This document shows, piece by piece, positions 8,923 through 17,193 of a stretch of 64,000 nt of DNA. The first letter of the stretch is position 1; each line of letters opens with the position of its first letter. Under the pieces are notes generated by a model. That model worked only from the letters and a program-made list of their open reading frames with translations. It was not told the origin of the DNA and made no database searches. Position numbers and translations under genes: made by a program. Origin of the DNA: Stenotrophomonas indicatrix. Lineage in GTDB: Bacteria > Pseudomonadota > Gammaproteobacteria > Xanthomonadales > Xanthomonadaceae. The stretch is from assembly GCF_002750975.1 (NCBI RefSeq), contig NZ_PEJS01000001.1, positions 1,550,001 through 1,614,000 of the forward strand. The letters run 5' to 3'.

Positions 8923-10143
8923 ATGAGCGGAGAAAACGCGGTAGCGCCGGGCCATGCCCGGCGGAGTTCCCCAACGACTGGCGTGTTGCCCGAAATCGCG
9001 GCACGTGCCGACCAGGCCATCGCGATCCGCCACGACCTGCATCAGCATCCGGAACTGGCCTTCGAAGAACACCGCACCAGCGCCCGCGTGGCCGAGCTGC
9101 TGCAGCAATGGGGCTACGCGGTCAGCACCGGCATCGGCGGCACCGGCGTGGTCGGTACGCTGCAGCGCGGGCAGGGCCGTCGCCGGTTGGGTCTGCGCGC
9201 CGACATCGATGCGCTGCCGATCCATGAAGAATCCGGGCTGGCCTATGCCAGCCAGCGCGAAGGCCTGATGCACGCCTGCGGCCACGATGGACACACCGCC
9301 ATCCTGCTCTCGGCTGCCCACTACCTTGCGCACCACGGGCGTTTCGATGGCACGTTGCAGCTGGTGTTCCAGCCGGCCGAGGAAACCGGCTCGGGCGCTT
9401 CGAAGATGATCGCCGATGGCCTGTTCGAGCGCTTTCCGGTCGATGCCATCTATGGCCTGCACAACTGGCCGGGCGTGCCGGTGGGGCACTTCGGCTTCGT
9501 CGACGGACCGGCGATGGCCTCGGTGGACTGGGCGCGTCTGCGGGTGATCGGCAAGGGCGGCCACGGCGCCGAGCCGCAGGGCAGCGTCGATCCGATCCTG
9601 GCTGCCGCGCACATCATCACCGCGCTGCAGAGCGTGGTGTCGCGCAATGTCGATCCGCGGCAGATGGGCGTGGTCACCGTCGGTTCGATCCATGGTGGGC
9701 AGGCGGCCAATGTCATCCCCGATGTGGTGGAGCTGAAGCTGACCGTGCGCGCCTACCTGCCGGAGGTGCGCGATACGCTGCGCCGACGGGTGACCGAACT
9801 TGCCGAGCAGACCGCCGCTGCCTTCGGTGCGCGTGCCGAGATCGAATTCCCGCGCGGCTTCCCGAGCGTGATCAACCACCCCGAGCAGACAGCCTACATC
9901 CGCGAGGTGGCGGTAAAGGGGTTCGGTGCGGGGCAGGTGGTGGAGGCCTTCGCACCGCGTACCGCCAGCGAGGACTTCGCCTTCCTGCTGCAGGCGCGGC
10001 CGGGCAGTTTCGTGTTCGTCGGCAACGGCGACAGCGCGCCGCTGCACAGCCCGCGCTATGTGTTCAACGACGCGGCCATCGCCCCGGCGGCCAGCCTGTG
10101 GGCGCGTCTGGCCGAGCACTATCTGGTGGAGGACGTGGCATGA
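8923..10143 (+). CDS. M20-family amidohydrolase (N-acyl amino acid deacylase)
   Basis: 406 residues if the ATG at 8923 is used. Metal-site motifs are intact: RADIDALPI (about 92-100), HACGHDGH (117-124) and PAEETGSG with tandem Glu156-Glu157, then GLHNWPG. The lid domain follows from KGGHGAEP. The family hydrolyses N-acyl amino acids (hippurate hydrolases, SndA/YtnL type). Residues 7-14 are encoded by a SMAG repeat, so the native start may be the in-frame GTG at 8983, just before LPEIAARADQAIAIRHDLHQHPEL where family homology begins. The stop overlaps the next ATG as ATGA. Confidence 0.9.
   Translation: MSGENAVAPGHARRSSPTTGVLPEIAARADQAIAIRHDLHQHPELAFEEHRTSARVAELLQQWGYAVSTGIGGTGVVGTLQRGQGRRRLGLRADIDALPIHEESGLAYASQREGLMHACGHDGHTAILLSAAHYLAHHGRFDGTLQLVFQPAEETGSGASKMIADGLFERFPVDAIYGLHNWPGVPVGHFGFVDGPAMASVDWARLRVIGKGGHGAEPQGSVDPILAAAHIITALQSVVSRNVDPRQMGVVTVGSIHGGQAANVIPDVVELKLTVRAYLPEVRDTLRRRVTELAEQTAAAFGARAEIEFPRGFPSVINHPEQTAYIREVAVKGFGAGQVVEAFAPRTASEDFAFLLQARPGSFVFVGNGDSAPLHSPRYVFNDAAIAPAASLWARLAEHYLVEDVA
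8941..8963 (+). repeat. SMAG-type GTAG repeat inside a coding start
   Basis: Identical to the element at 4391-4413 but in the other orientation; arms CGCCGGGC/GCCCGGCG flank a CAT loop. It lies within the annotated 5' end of the M20 gene, or in its leader if translation begins at 8983. Confidence 0.8.
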
Positions 10144-10706
10144 GCGTGCGGTATGACAACGATCGGTTCCTGTACACCTCGGTGGACGACCCGCTGGCGC
10201 GCCCGTTGTTCGACGGCCTGGAGCAGGAGTACGACCACCGCTATGCGGACGTGCGCCGGCGTATCGGTGGCAGTGCCCGCGAGGAACTGCAGCGCTATCC
10301 GGCCGAAGCCTTCGCTGCCCCGGTCGGTGCGTTCGTGCTGCTGCTGCGCGACGGCGTGGCGATTTCCGGCGGCGCGTTCATGCCGCATCGCGATGAGGAC
10401 ACCGCAGAGTTCAAACGCATCTGGACGCTGCCTGGCCTGCGTCGGCAGGGCATCGCCCGGCGCGTGCTGCAGGAACTGGAAGACCAGGCTGCACGGCAGG
10501 GCTATCGGCGCGTGTTCCTGACCACCGGCTTCCGCCAGCCCGAGGCGGTCGGCCTGTACCTCAGCCACGGCTACACCGCGTTGTTCGATCTGCATGCGGA
10601 CCCGGAAACCATCGCGCATCTGCCGTTCGAGAAACACCTGGTTCCACAGCCACAGCCACAGGCGGGCGACGCAGCCGCCCTCGCACTGCATGGAGCGGCG
10701 GCATGA
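10140..10706 (+). CDS. GNAT-family N-acetyltransferase
   Basis: 188 residues from ATG 10140, which overlaps the M20 stop (ATGA). The acetyl-CoA loop is recognisable in WTLPGLRRQGIARRVLQELEDQA, and the final strand-helix in FRQPEAVGLYLSHGYTALF. The N-terminal half is longer than in minimal GNATs. By position it is the counterpart of SnaA (YtmI) or SnaB (YxeL), which N-acetylate S-(2-succino)cysteine and S-alkylcysteines before oxygenation. The substrate is inferred. Its stop overlaps the ABC transporter start (ATGA), which implies translational coupling. Confidence 0.85.
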   Translation: MSVRYDNDRFLYTSVDDPLARPLFDGLEQEYDHRYADVRRRIGGSAREELQRYPAEAFAAPVGAFVLLLRDGVAISGGAFMPHRDEDTAEFKRIWTLPGLRRQGIARRVLQELEDQAARQGYRRVFLTTGFRQPEAVGLYLSHGYTALFDLHADPETIAHLPFEKHLVPQPQPQAGDAAALALHGAAA

Positions 10707-12439
10707 GTACGCCTTCCACTGCCATCGAGGGCATTGTCCGCCAGCCGGCCACGGCGCTGAAGATCGTGCCGGCGCGGCATCCGTTACAGGTGATCGGCAC
10801 GGTGTTGGCACTCGCGCTGATCCTGATCGGCCTGCAGTCGGTGCTGGGCAATCCGCGCTGGGGCTGGGGCACGTTCGCCGAGTGGTTCTTTGCCCGGCCG
10901 GTACTGGAAGGGTTGGGGCGAACGCTGCTGCTGACCGCACTCGGTACCGGCCTCGGCTTCGCGCTGGGCACCTTGCTGGCCTTGGCCCGGGTCTCCGGTT
11001 CACCGCTGTTGTCGGCGGTGTCGTGGGGCTACGTGTGGCTGTTCCGTTCGATTCCGCTGCTGGTGTTGTTGCTGCTGCTGAACAACCTGGGCTACCTGTA
11101 CAGCACCATCGAACTGGGCGTTCCCTTCACCGGCATCAGCCTGTTCTCGTACCCAACCACGCAGCTGATCGGCGTGTTCACTGCCGCCGTGCTCGGCCTC
11201 ACCTTGAACCAGGCGGCGTTCTCGGCCGAGGTGATCCGTGGTGGCATCCTGTCGGTCGACCACGGCCAGTACGAGGCGGCCGCAGCGTTGGGCCTGCCGC
11301 GTGGGTGCCAGGTGCGCCGCATCATCCTGCCGCAGGCGATGCGTTCGATCCTGCCCGCAGCGTTCAATGATGTGATCGGCCTGGCCAAGAGCACCTCGGT
11401 GGTCTACGTGCTGGCGTTGCCGGAGCTGTTCTACACCGTGCAGGTGATCTACCGGCGCAACCTGGAGGTGGTGCCGCTGCTGATGGTGGCCACGGTCTGG
11501 TACCTGGTGATCCTGACGGTGCTTTCGCTGCTGCAGCGGCGGGTGGAGCAGCGCTTTGCCCGCGGCCAGCTGCAGCACGAGCGCAACGTGTCGCGGGTAT
11601 CGTCTGCAGCACCGCGGGCGGCGACCGCTGCACGCGTGCCCAGCCGGGCGGCATTTGCCGTGCCGATCGAGGCCGGAACGGGCGCGGCTGTGTCCCTGCA
11701 GGGCGTGGGCAAGGCCTTCGGCGAGCAGACGGTGCTTGATGACGTGCATCTGGAACTGAGGGCCGGCAGCGTGACCGTACTGATTGGTCCGTCCGGTGCG
11801 GGCAAGTCCACGCTGCTGCGGCTGATCAATCATCTTGAACGCGCTGACAGCGGCTTCGTCACCGTGGGCGGCCAGCTGATCGGTTACCGCCGCGACGGCG
11901 ACACCCTGTACGAGTTGCCGGAAGGTGAGATCCGCCGTCGCCGCGCGGAAGTCGGCATGGTGTTCCAGGGCTTCAACCTGTTCCCGCACATGACCGCACT
12001 GGAGAACATCATCGAAGCGCCCATCGCGGTGCGCGGCATTTCGCGCGCCCAGGCCGAGCAGCAGGCACGCACCCTGCTGGAGCGGGTGGGGCTGGCCGAC
12101 AAGGCCGATGCTTTCCCGCGCCAGCTGTCTGGCGGCCAGCAGCAGCGTGTGGCCATCGCCCGCGCGCTGGCCCTGCAGCCGAAGGTACTGCTGTTTGACG
12201 AGCCGACCTCCGCGTTGGACCCGGAGCTGGTGTCGGAGGTGCTGAGCGTGATCGAGGAACTGGCCAGTTCCGGCACCACGCTGGTGATCGTCACCCACGA
12301 ACTGGGCTTCGCCCGCCGCGTGGCCGACCACGTGGTGATGATGGACCAGGGCCGGGTGATCGAGCAGGGCACGCCGGACGCGCTGTTTGAACACCCGCGC
12401 CAGCAACGCACGGCCGACTTCCTGGCCAAGACCCTGTAA
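10703..12439 (+). CDS. Polar amino acid ABC transporter, fused permease and ATPase
   Basis: 578 residues. Residues about 30-285 are a HisM/TcyL-type permease with several hydrophobic helices and the EAA-type loop QYEAAAALGLPRGCQVRRIILPQAM. A low-complexity linker (about 290-325) joins a full ATPase at about 328-575 with Walker A GPSGAGKST (near 362), Q-loop, signature LSGGQQQR (near 474), Walker B LLFDEPTSALD and the switch histidine VTHELGFA. These are normally two proteins. The reading frame is unbroken and the linker is plausible, so I read it as a true fusion. It imports an amino acid-like solute with the binding protein encoded next. Confidence 0.92.
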   Translation: MSTPSTAIEGIVRQPATALKIVPARHPLQVIGTVLALALILIGLQSVLGNPRWGWGTFAEWFFARPVLEGLGRTLLLTALGTGLGFALGTLLALARVSGSPLLSAVSWGYVWLFRSIPLLVLLLLLNNLGYLYSTIELGVPFTGISLFSYPTTQLIGVFTAAVLGLTLNQAAFSAEVIRGGILSVDHGQYEAAAALGLPRGCQVRRIILPQAMRSILPAAFNDVIGLAKSTSVVYVLALPELFYTVQVIYRRNLEVVPLLMVATVWYLVILTVLSLLQRRVEQRFARGQLQHERNVSRVSSAAPRAATAARVPSRAAFAVPIEAGTGAAVSLQGVGKAFGEQTVLDDVHLELRAGSVTVLIGPSGAGKSTLLRLINHLERADSGFVTVGGQLIGYRRDGDTLYELPEGEIRRRRAEVGMVFQGFNLFPHMTALENIIEAPIAVRGISRAQAEQQARTLLERVGLADKADAFPRQLSGGQQQRVAIARALALQPKVLLFDEPTSALDPELVSEVLSVIEELASSGTTLVIVTHELGFARRVADHVVMMDQGRVIEQGTPDALFEHPRQQRTADFLAKTL

Positions 12440-12458
12440 CTCCCTTTCGAGAACCGCC

Positions 12459-13433
12459 ATGAGCCCAGCATCGCCGCGACGTCCCGCACGCAGCACCCTG
12501 TTGATCATCGGTGTGCTGGTCATCGGCATTGCCGGCATCGTCTATTCGCGCGTGCGCCAGGGCCCCGACGGCGTGCCCGTTGCGGCGACCTCGCTGGCGG
12601 CCAGCAACGCGCAGATACTGAAGGGCACGCCCGATCCGAAGGCACAGGCGCTGATTCCTGCCGGCTATCGCTTCGTCACCCCGGGCGCGTTCACCATCGC
12701 CACCCATCCCGGCCAGCTGCCATTGGCCGACTACGGTGCCGACAGCAAGGAAGTGGTGGGCGTGGAGCCGGACATCGCGCGGTTGATCGCCGATGGCCTG
12801 GGCCTGAAGCTGGTGGTGGTGCCGGTGGCCTGGGCCGACTGGCCGTTGGGGCTGGAATCGGGCAAGTACGATGCGGTGCTGTCGAACGTGACGGTCACTG
12901 AAGAACGCAAGAAGAAGTTCGATTTCTCCAGCTATCGTTTCGACCTGCTGGGCATCTATACCCGCACCGATGGCCCGATCCAGAAGATCGCCACACCGGC
13001 CGACATTGCGGGGCTGAAAGTGGTGGTGGGGGCCAGCACCAACCAGGACCAGATCCTGCGCCAATGGGACAAGCAGAACATCGCCGCAGGCCTGAAACCG
13101 GTGGAGTACCAGTACTTCGATGATGCGGTGATCGGGCGGTTGGCAGTGATCACCGGCCGCGCCGACGTGTCGTTCGAGCCGAATGCCACCGGCGCCTATT
13201 CGGCGCGCGATGGCAAGGTGCGCCGGGTCGGCCTGTTCCCGGGTGGCTGGCCGGACGCAGCGGCGATTTCGGTGACCACCCGCAAGGGCAGTGGCCTGGC
13301 CGATGCGGTGACCCAGGCATTGAACACCCAGATCAGCAGCGGCACCTACGCGAAGGTGCTGGCACGCTGGAATGTAGCCGAGGAAGCGGTGCCGCAGTCG
13401 CAGACCAATCCGCCGGGGTTGCCGGGGTTCTGA
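12459..13433 (+). CDS. Amino acid ABC transporter substrate-binding protein
   Basis: 324 residues from ATG 12459, 19 bp after the transporter stop. One hydrophobic helix (STLLIIGVLVIGIAGIVYS) near residues 12-30 acts as uncleaved anchor or signal. The type-II periplasmic binding fold shows as VVGVEPDIARLIADGLGLKL, then WPLGLESGKYDAVLSNVTVTEERKKKFDFS and a hinge segment VVVGASTNQDQILRQW. It resembles cystine/polar amino acid binders (TcyK, YxeM). The end is a short Pro-rich tail. It is the last gene of the operon; palindromic repeats follow. Confidence 0.88.
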   Translation: MSPASPRRPARSTLLIIGVLVIGIAGIVYSRVRQGPDGVPVAATSLAASNAQILKGTPDPKAQALIPAGYRFVTPGAFTIATHPGQLPLADYGADSKEVVGVEPDIARLIADGLGLKLVVVPVAWADWPLGLESGKYDAVLSNVTVTEERKKKFDFSSYRFDLLGIYTRTDGPIQKIATPADIAGLKVVVGASTNQDQILRQWDKQNIAAGLKPVEYQYFDDAVIGRLAVITGRADVSFEPNATGAYSARDGKVRRVGLFPGGWPDAAAISVTTRKGSGLADAVTQALNTQISSGTYAKVLARWNVAEEAVPQSQTNPPGLPGF

Positions 13434-13444
13434 AGCAGGCGTGC

Positions 13445-13557
13445 CAACCAACGGTTGGCACCCACCGGAATGCGAGGCGGGGCATGCCGACCAAGGTCGG
13501 CATCTACCGGAGGGCAGCCACCGGAATGCGAGGCGGGGCATGCCGACCAAGGTCGGC
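13445..13557. repeat. Palindromic direct repeats downstream of the ABC operon
   Basis: A 40-bp segment at 13462-13501 is repeated exactly at 13518-13557 (period 56 bp). Each copy contains the hairpin GCCGACCAAGGTCGGC. A related hairpin, TGCCAACCAACGGTTGGCA, precedes them. They lie between the convergent ABC operon and the Imm1-like gene and could work as a bidirectional transcription end. Confidence 0.75.
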
Positions 13558-13568
13558 CTCTACCAGGG

Positions 13569-13940
13569 TCAGGGCTGCCAATCGATGTGTTCCAGGCGGG
13601 CGCCTCCACTGCCGTGAAAGAATCGGATCGCGGCGAAGCACGCCTCGATGCCGATGCACCACGCCAGGGGATAGCCATCCACCTGGCCATTGTCGAGCCG
13701 GAAATAAGCGTTGCCGGCGCGGTGTTCGTTTCCGCAGGAGTGGAAGCCGCCGTCGCCGGGCTCGCGCAGGTACATCAGCCATGCATGCTCGGCATTGCGC
13801 AGCATGCACAGCGATGGACCGTCGGGCACCGATGCCCACAGCTCGAACTGGGGCATGGATGCGGCCAGCGCCAGTGCGCTGGCCAGCTGATCGTCGGTAG
13901 CGGCGGCGACAGGGCTGCCATCGAGTAGAAGTTCGATCAC
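13569..13940 (-). CDS. Imm1-like small protein
   Basis: 123 residues from a GTG at 13940 with AGGA upstream; longer in-frame starts would run back into the preceding gene. It has the pattern seen in Imm1-type immunity proteins: a middle glycine-rich turn (GGFHSCGNEH), then NAYFRLDNGQVDGYPLAWCI and a C-terminal helix plus strand IEACFAAIRFFHGSGGARLEHIDW. No toxin gene is adjacent. It follows the large secreted enzyme by 19 bp and may share its transcript. The family call is moderate; function unknown if wrong. Confidence 0.6.
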   Translation of the reverse strand: MIELLLDGSPVAAATDDQLASALALAASMPQFELWASVPDGPSLCMLRNAEHAWLMYLREPGDGGFHSCGNEHRAGNAYFRLDNGQVDGYPLAWCIGIEACFAAIRFFHGSGGARLEHIDWQP

Positions 13941-13959
13941 TTCGGTTCCTGCATCGGCA

Positions 13960-16900
13960 TTACTGCCAACGTGCCTCCAAGGTGCGGAACGGGCCATCGA
14001 GCAGCACGCCATCCTTGTCGAAGTTCCGTACCGATCGCCCATCCACGCGCACGTCCTTGGGCAGGGTACGGCTGGGCCACCATACGCGTACCGGCGTGCC
14101 CTTGCGCAGCCCCTTGCCTAGCGACACGGTCAGGTTGCCGTTGCGCTGCCGCGCCTGCATCTGCAGGGTGCCATAGGCAGTGGGCAGGCGGTCCACGGCC
14201 AGGCCCTCGCCAGCGACCCAGGAAGGGGGCGTGCCCGGCAGCAGCGACAACGCGTCGTCATCCTCGCGCATCAGCATCCCGAACAGGGTGCGGCCGTATT
14301 CGGCGCCGATCCAGGTGTGCGGCATGTCGCCCAGATAGCGTGGGAAGCGCAACCGCGAGTGCACGACCTCGGCCAGCACCTGCCATTCCAGCGGCCTGCG
14401 ATCGTGCAGCAGGCCCTGCAGCAGCTCGTCGGCCGCTTCGGGCTGGCCCAGGTGCACGTAGCTCAGCACGTTGCGGATTTCATACGGCGTGTAGGCATAC
14501 AGCGCACCGGGCTGGTTGCGCTTGCGCACATCGTCCAGGTAGCGGGAGAAGGTGGTGCGCAGGGCCTCGGCCGGCAGCACGCTCTGCGCACCGGTGGGAT
14601 CCAGCGCGATCGATACACCGGTCGGGTCGCCATCGCCGAGGTCGGCCGATGACGGAATGAAGTCGATGCCCTTCCACGCCATCGTCGCGCGGATCGAGGC
14701 GTGCAGTGCGTCATACAGCGCCTTGTACTGTTCGCGCGCCCACGTGGCGGTTTCGTGGTCGCCCAGCGATTCAGCCAACCACGCGCCGTCATGCCAGCCC
14801 TTCAGGCCCCAGTAGTCGTCCCAGTAGCTGTGGGTGGGTGAGGGGTAGCCTTCGTGGCTGATCGACGGCGCAAGGATGCCGGCGAAGCGCTCCGGCGAGG
14901 GCTGGTCGGCCATGTAGCCCGGCACCAGCGTGCGTTCGCGCAGTTCCTGCAGGAAGCGCAGCGCGGCCTTCACCTTGGGCAGGTAGGCACGTACGCTTTC
15001 CGGCCCGCCATCGAGCCGGGCGACGTCGGCAACGAGGGTGACGTACTGCCCCTGGCTGTCGTACTCGATGTCCGAGCCGAAGCCGGTATTGACGCTGCCA
15101 TCGTCGTTGAGGATGGGCGACACCAGGCCATTGCCGTGCACGCCGTGTTCGCTGTACCAGGCCAGGTAGTCGCGTGCCACCTTGGCTTCGCCCATGCGCA
15201 GCAGCACCGCCGAGGTGGCCATGCCGTCGCGGATGAAGGAGCGGTTGTAGTTGCGTGGGCCGGGCTGCATCGCCGGGCCGGTCTGGTTGATCAACATGTA
15301 CGCGGCCTGCGCGCGCAGCATGTCCACCAGTGAAGGGTCGGGCAGGCGCAGGCCGACCTGGCCCAGGCGTGCCTGCCAATCGGCGGAGGCGCGGCTGGCC
15401 AGCGCGTCGAAAGCCTTGTCGCCGTCGCGCGGCAGCGAGGCGAGGTCAAGTTCCGGCGCTTGTGGCAGCACGCCATTGGCATCGGCGGTGGCGGTACCGA
15501 GCGGGAAGGCCACCACCACTGCATCGCTGGCACCGGGTGCCAGGCGGACGCGATAGCTCAACGCCGCCGCTGCCAGGCCTGCGGCGTCGCTTGCCTGTTG
15601 TGCGGCAGGCAGCTGCCCGCTGGCGATGGCCGACGTGATCTCGGTGTCGCCTTCGTTGCCGAAGGGGGCGGTGCCAGCGGCATCCACCGCGCTGAGTGAC
15701 TGCAGCAGCGTGCGGCCATTGACGCGCACGGCGTTGCCTGCAACGGCCACCTGGCGGATCGGCGACAGGCCACCGTTCTGCCACGGCGGATTCATCTGCA
15801 TCGGTCGCACTGCGAGGGTCAGCGTGCCTTCGATGGCCGCGCTGCCGGTGTTGCGCAGGCGATGGCGCACGAAGGTGACCGGTTGCCCGTCGCGCTCGAT
15901 GGCAAAGGCTTCGCTGCGCAGTTCCAGCCCGGGCTGCGGTGACCACGTGGCAGACGGCATCGGCTTCCAGCCATCGCGCAGTGCGTGCTGCACCGGTTGT
16001 TCGGCGGCACCGGTCGCGCGGCCATCGGCACTGCGCCAGATCGGCTGCACCAGCGGTGCGCCCTTGTAGGCCTCGATGTTGCCGTATTCGTCGAAGATCG
16101 ATTTCTGCCGGCCCGCATGCACGCCGACTGCGGTCCAGTAGGTCTGCTGCATATGCAACGAGGCAGGGAACAACGCGCGCTGCGCGCCACTGGCGGCGAT
16201 CTGGTAGCGCTTCATCGGCGTCATCACCGCCTTCGGGCCGAGCAGGCGGATGCGTTTGACCTGGGGGGCATCGCCTTCCACGGTCAGCCGCAGTGCCTGG
16301 ATGTCCAGTGGCGCGTCGGCCGCCAGCCAGCTCTGCTGCCGGGTCGCCGCCTGCGCGTCGCGCGCCAGTTCGTGCCAGCGGCCCTGTGTGTCCTGCGCCT
16401 GCAGGCGTGCAGCGCCGTGCACGTTGGCCCAGTCCACCGCCAGCCCGGTGCTGGGCTGCGCACGGGGCAGGGTGATGTCGAGCGTGTGGATGCCGCCTTT
16501 GCCTGCGGGGATGGCAACCGTGCCGCCGCCCTGCCACAGCGCAGCAGACTGGGTGGCGTCCAGCCCGGTCACCCGTGCGCTGAGCGTGGTGTCGAGCGGT
16601 TCCATTTCGAAGATGGATACGCCCCAGTCGGAAGTGCGCTGCGGGCTGGCCAGGCGCAGGTAGCGGGCCTGTCGCGGCGCGAAGTACAGGGTCTCGATGC
16701 CACCCAGCGAATCGCCCATGACGTAGGCGCTCTGCCACTGCTTGCCGTCGAGCGAGGTCTGCAGCGAATAGCCCTCGGGGTTGGAGACATCCCAGGTGAG
16801 GCGTGCACCGGCCAGCATCGCAGGCTTGCCGAGATCGACCTGGAACCAGTGGCCGGGACTGAACGCGCCGCCGGTCACCGTCTTCGGATCGTTGTCGATC

Positions 16901-17079
16901 ATGTGGCTGATCGCCATCGCCGGAACCTGCTGCGACGACGCGCTGGCCTGCCATTGCGCGCGCGGCGGCAGGTTCTGTGCGGTGGCGGTGGCGGCCAGTG
17001 AGAGGCCGAGCAGCAGGGCCGCGGCAAGGCGTCGGTTCGACAGGCGTGGAGCGGTCCAGCGGTCAGCGCACAACGTCAT
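13960..17079 (-). CDS. Secreted discoidin-domain glycoside hydrolase-like protein
   Basis: 1039 residues. A signal peptide occupies about 1-35 (ends TATAQ). Residues about 40-165 form an F5/8-type C (CBM32-like) domain (IDNDPKTVTGG, HWFQVDLGKPAMLAGARLTWD). The centre is beta-rich, and about 610-930 looks like an (alpha/alpha)6 barrel with NYNRSFIRDGMATSAVLLRMGE, YWDDYWGLKGWHDGAWLAE and MPHTWIGAEYGRTLFGMLM. A beta domain closes the protein (LPTAYGTLQMQARQRNG). The layout resembles rhamnosidase- or clan GH-G/L-type enzymes acting on complex glycans in the periplasm or outside the cell. Exact activity cannot be read from sequence. Expression is probably governed by the operator at 17136. Confidence 0.8.
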   Translation of the reverse strand: MTLCADRWTAPRLSNRRLAAALLLGLSLAATATAQNLPPRAQWQASASSQQVPAMAISHMIDNDPKTVTGGAFSPGHWFQVDLGKPAMLAGARLTWDVSNPEGYSLQTSLDGKQWQSAYVMGDSLGGIETLYFAPRQARYLRLASPQRTSDWGVSIFEMEPLDTTLSARVTGLDATQSAALWQGGGTVAIPAGKGGIHTLDITLPRAQPSTGLAVDWANVHGAARLQAQDTQGRWHELARDAQAATRQQSWLAADAPLDIQALRLTVEGDAPQVKRIRLLGPKAVMTPMKRYQIAASGAQRALFPASLHMQQTYWTAVGVHAGRQKSIFDEYGNIEAYKGAPLVQPIWRSADGRATGAAEQPVQHALRDGWKPMPSATWSPQPGLELRSEAFAIERDGQPVTFVRHRLRNTGSAAIEGTLTLAVRPMQMNPPWQNGGLSPIRQVAVAGNAVRVNGRTLLQSLSAVDAAGTAPFGNEGDTEITSAIASGQLPAAQQASDAAGLAAAALSYRVRLAPGASDAVVVAFPLGTATADANGVLPQAPELDLASLPRDGDKAFDALASRASADWQARLGQVGLRLPDPSLVDMLRAQAAYMLINQTGPAMQPGPRNYNRSFIRDGMATSAVLLRMGEAKVARDYLAWYSEHGVHGNGLVSPILNDDGSVNTGFGSDIEYDSQGQYVTLVADVARLDGGPESVRAYLPKVKAALRFLQELRERTLVPGYMADQPSPERFAGILAPSISHEGYPSPTHSYWDDYWGLKGWHDGAWLAESLGDHETATWAREQYKALYDALHASIRATMAWKGIDFIPSSADLGDGDPTGVSIALDPTGAQSVLPAEALRTTFSRYLDDVRKRNQPGALYAYTPYEIRNVLSYVHLGQPEAADELLQGLLHDRRPLEWQVLAEVVHSRLRFPRYLGDMPHTWIGAEYGRTLFGMLMREDDDALSLLPGTPPSWVAGEGLAVDRLPTAYGTLQMQARQRNGNLTVSLGKGLRKGTPVRVWWPSRTLPKDVRVDGRSVRNFDKDGVLLDGPFRTLEARWQ

Positions 17080-17135
17080 TGCGAAGGCCTCACATCGGCA
17101 GGGCCCGGGAACGGGCGGGCCTACGCTAGCAAGGG

Positions 17136-17151
17136 ATGTAACCGGTTACAT
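17136..17151. promoter_or_regulatory. LacI-type operator, perfect 16-bp palindrome
   Basis: ATGTAACCGGTTACAT is fully self-complementary and fits the TGNAANCG...CA pattern of LacI-family operators with its central CG. It lies 57 bp upstream of the secreted enzyme gene start and about 42 bp from the convergent LysR stop. No LacI gene is in the window, so the regulator is encoded elsewhere. Confidence 0.7.
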
Positions 17152-17193
17152 GACGCGTCGCAATATTTCCCGGGCGGGTCCTGGCACGAGGTT

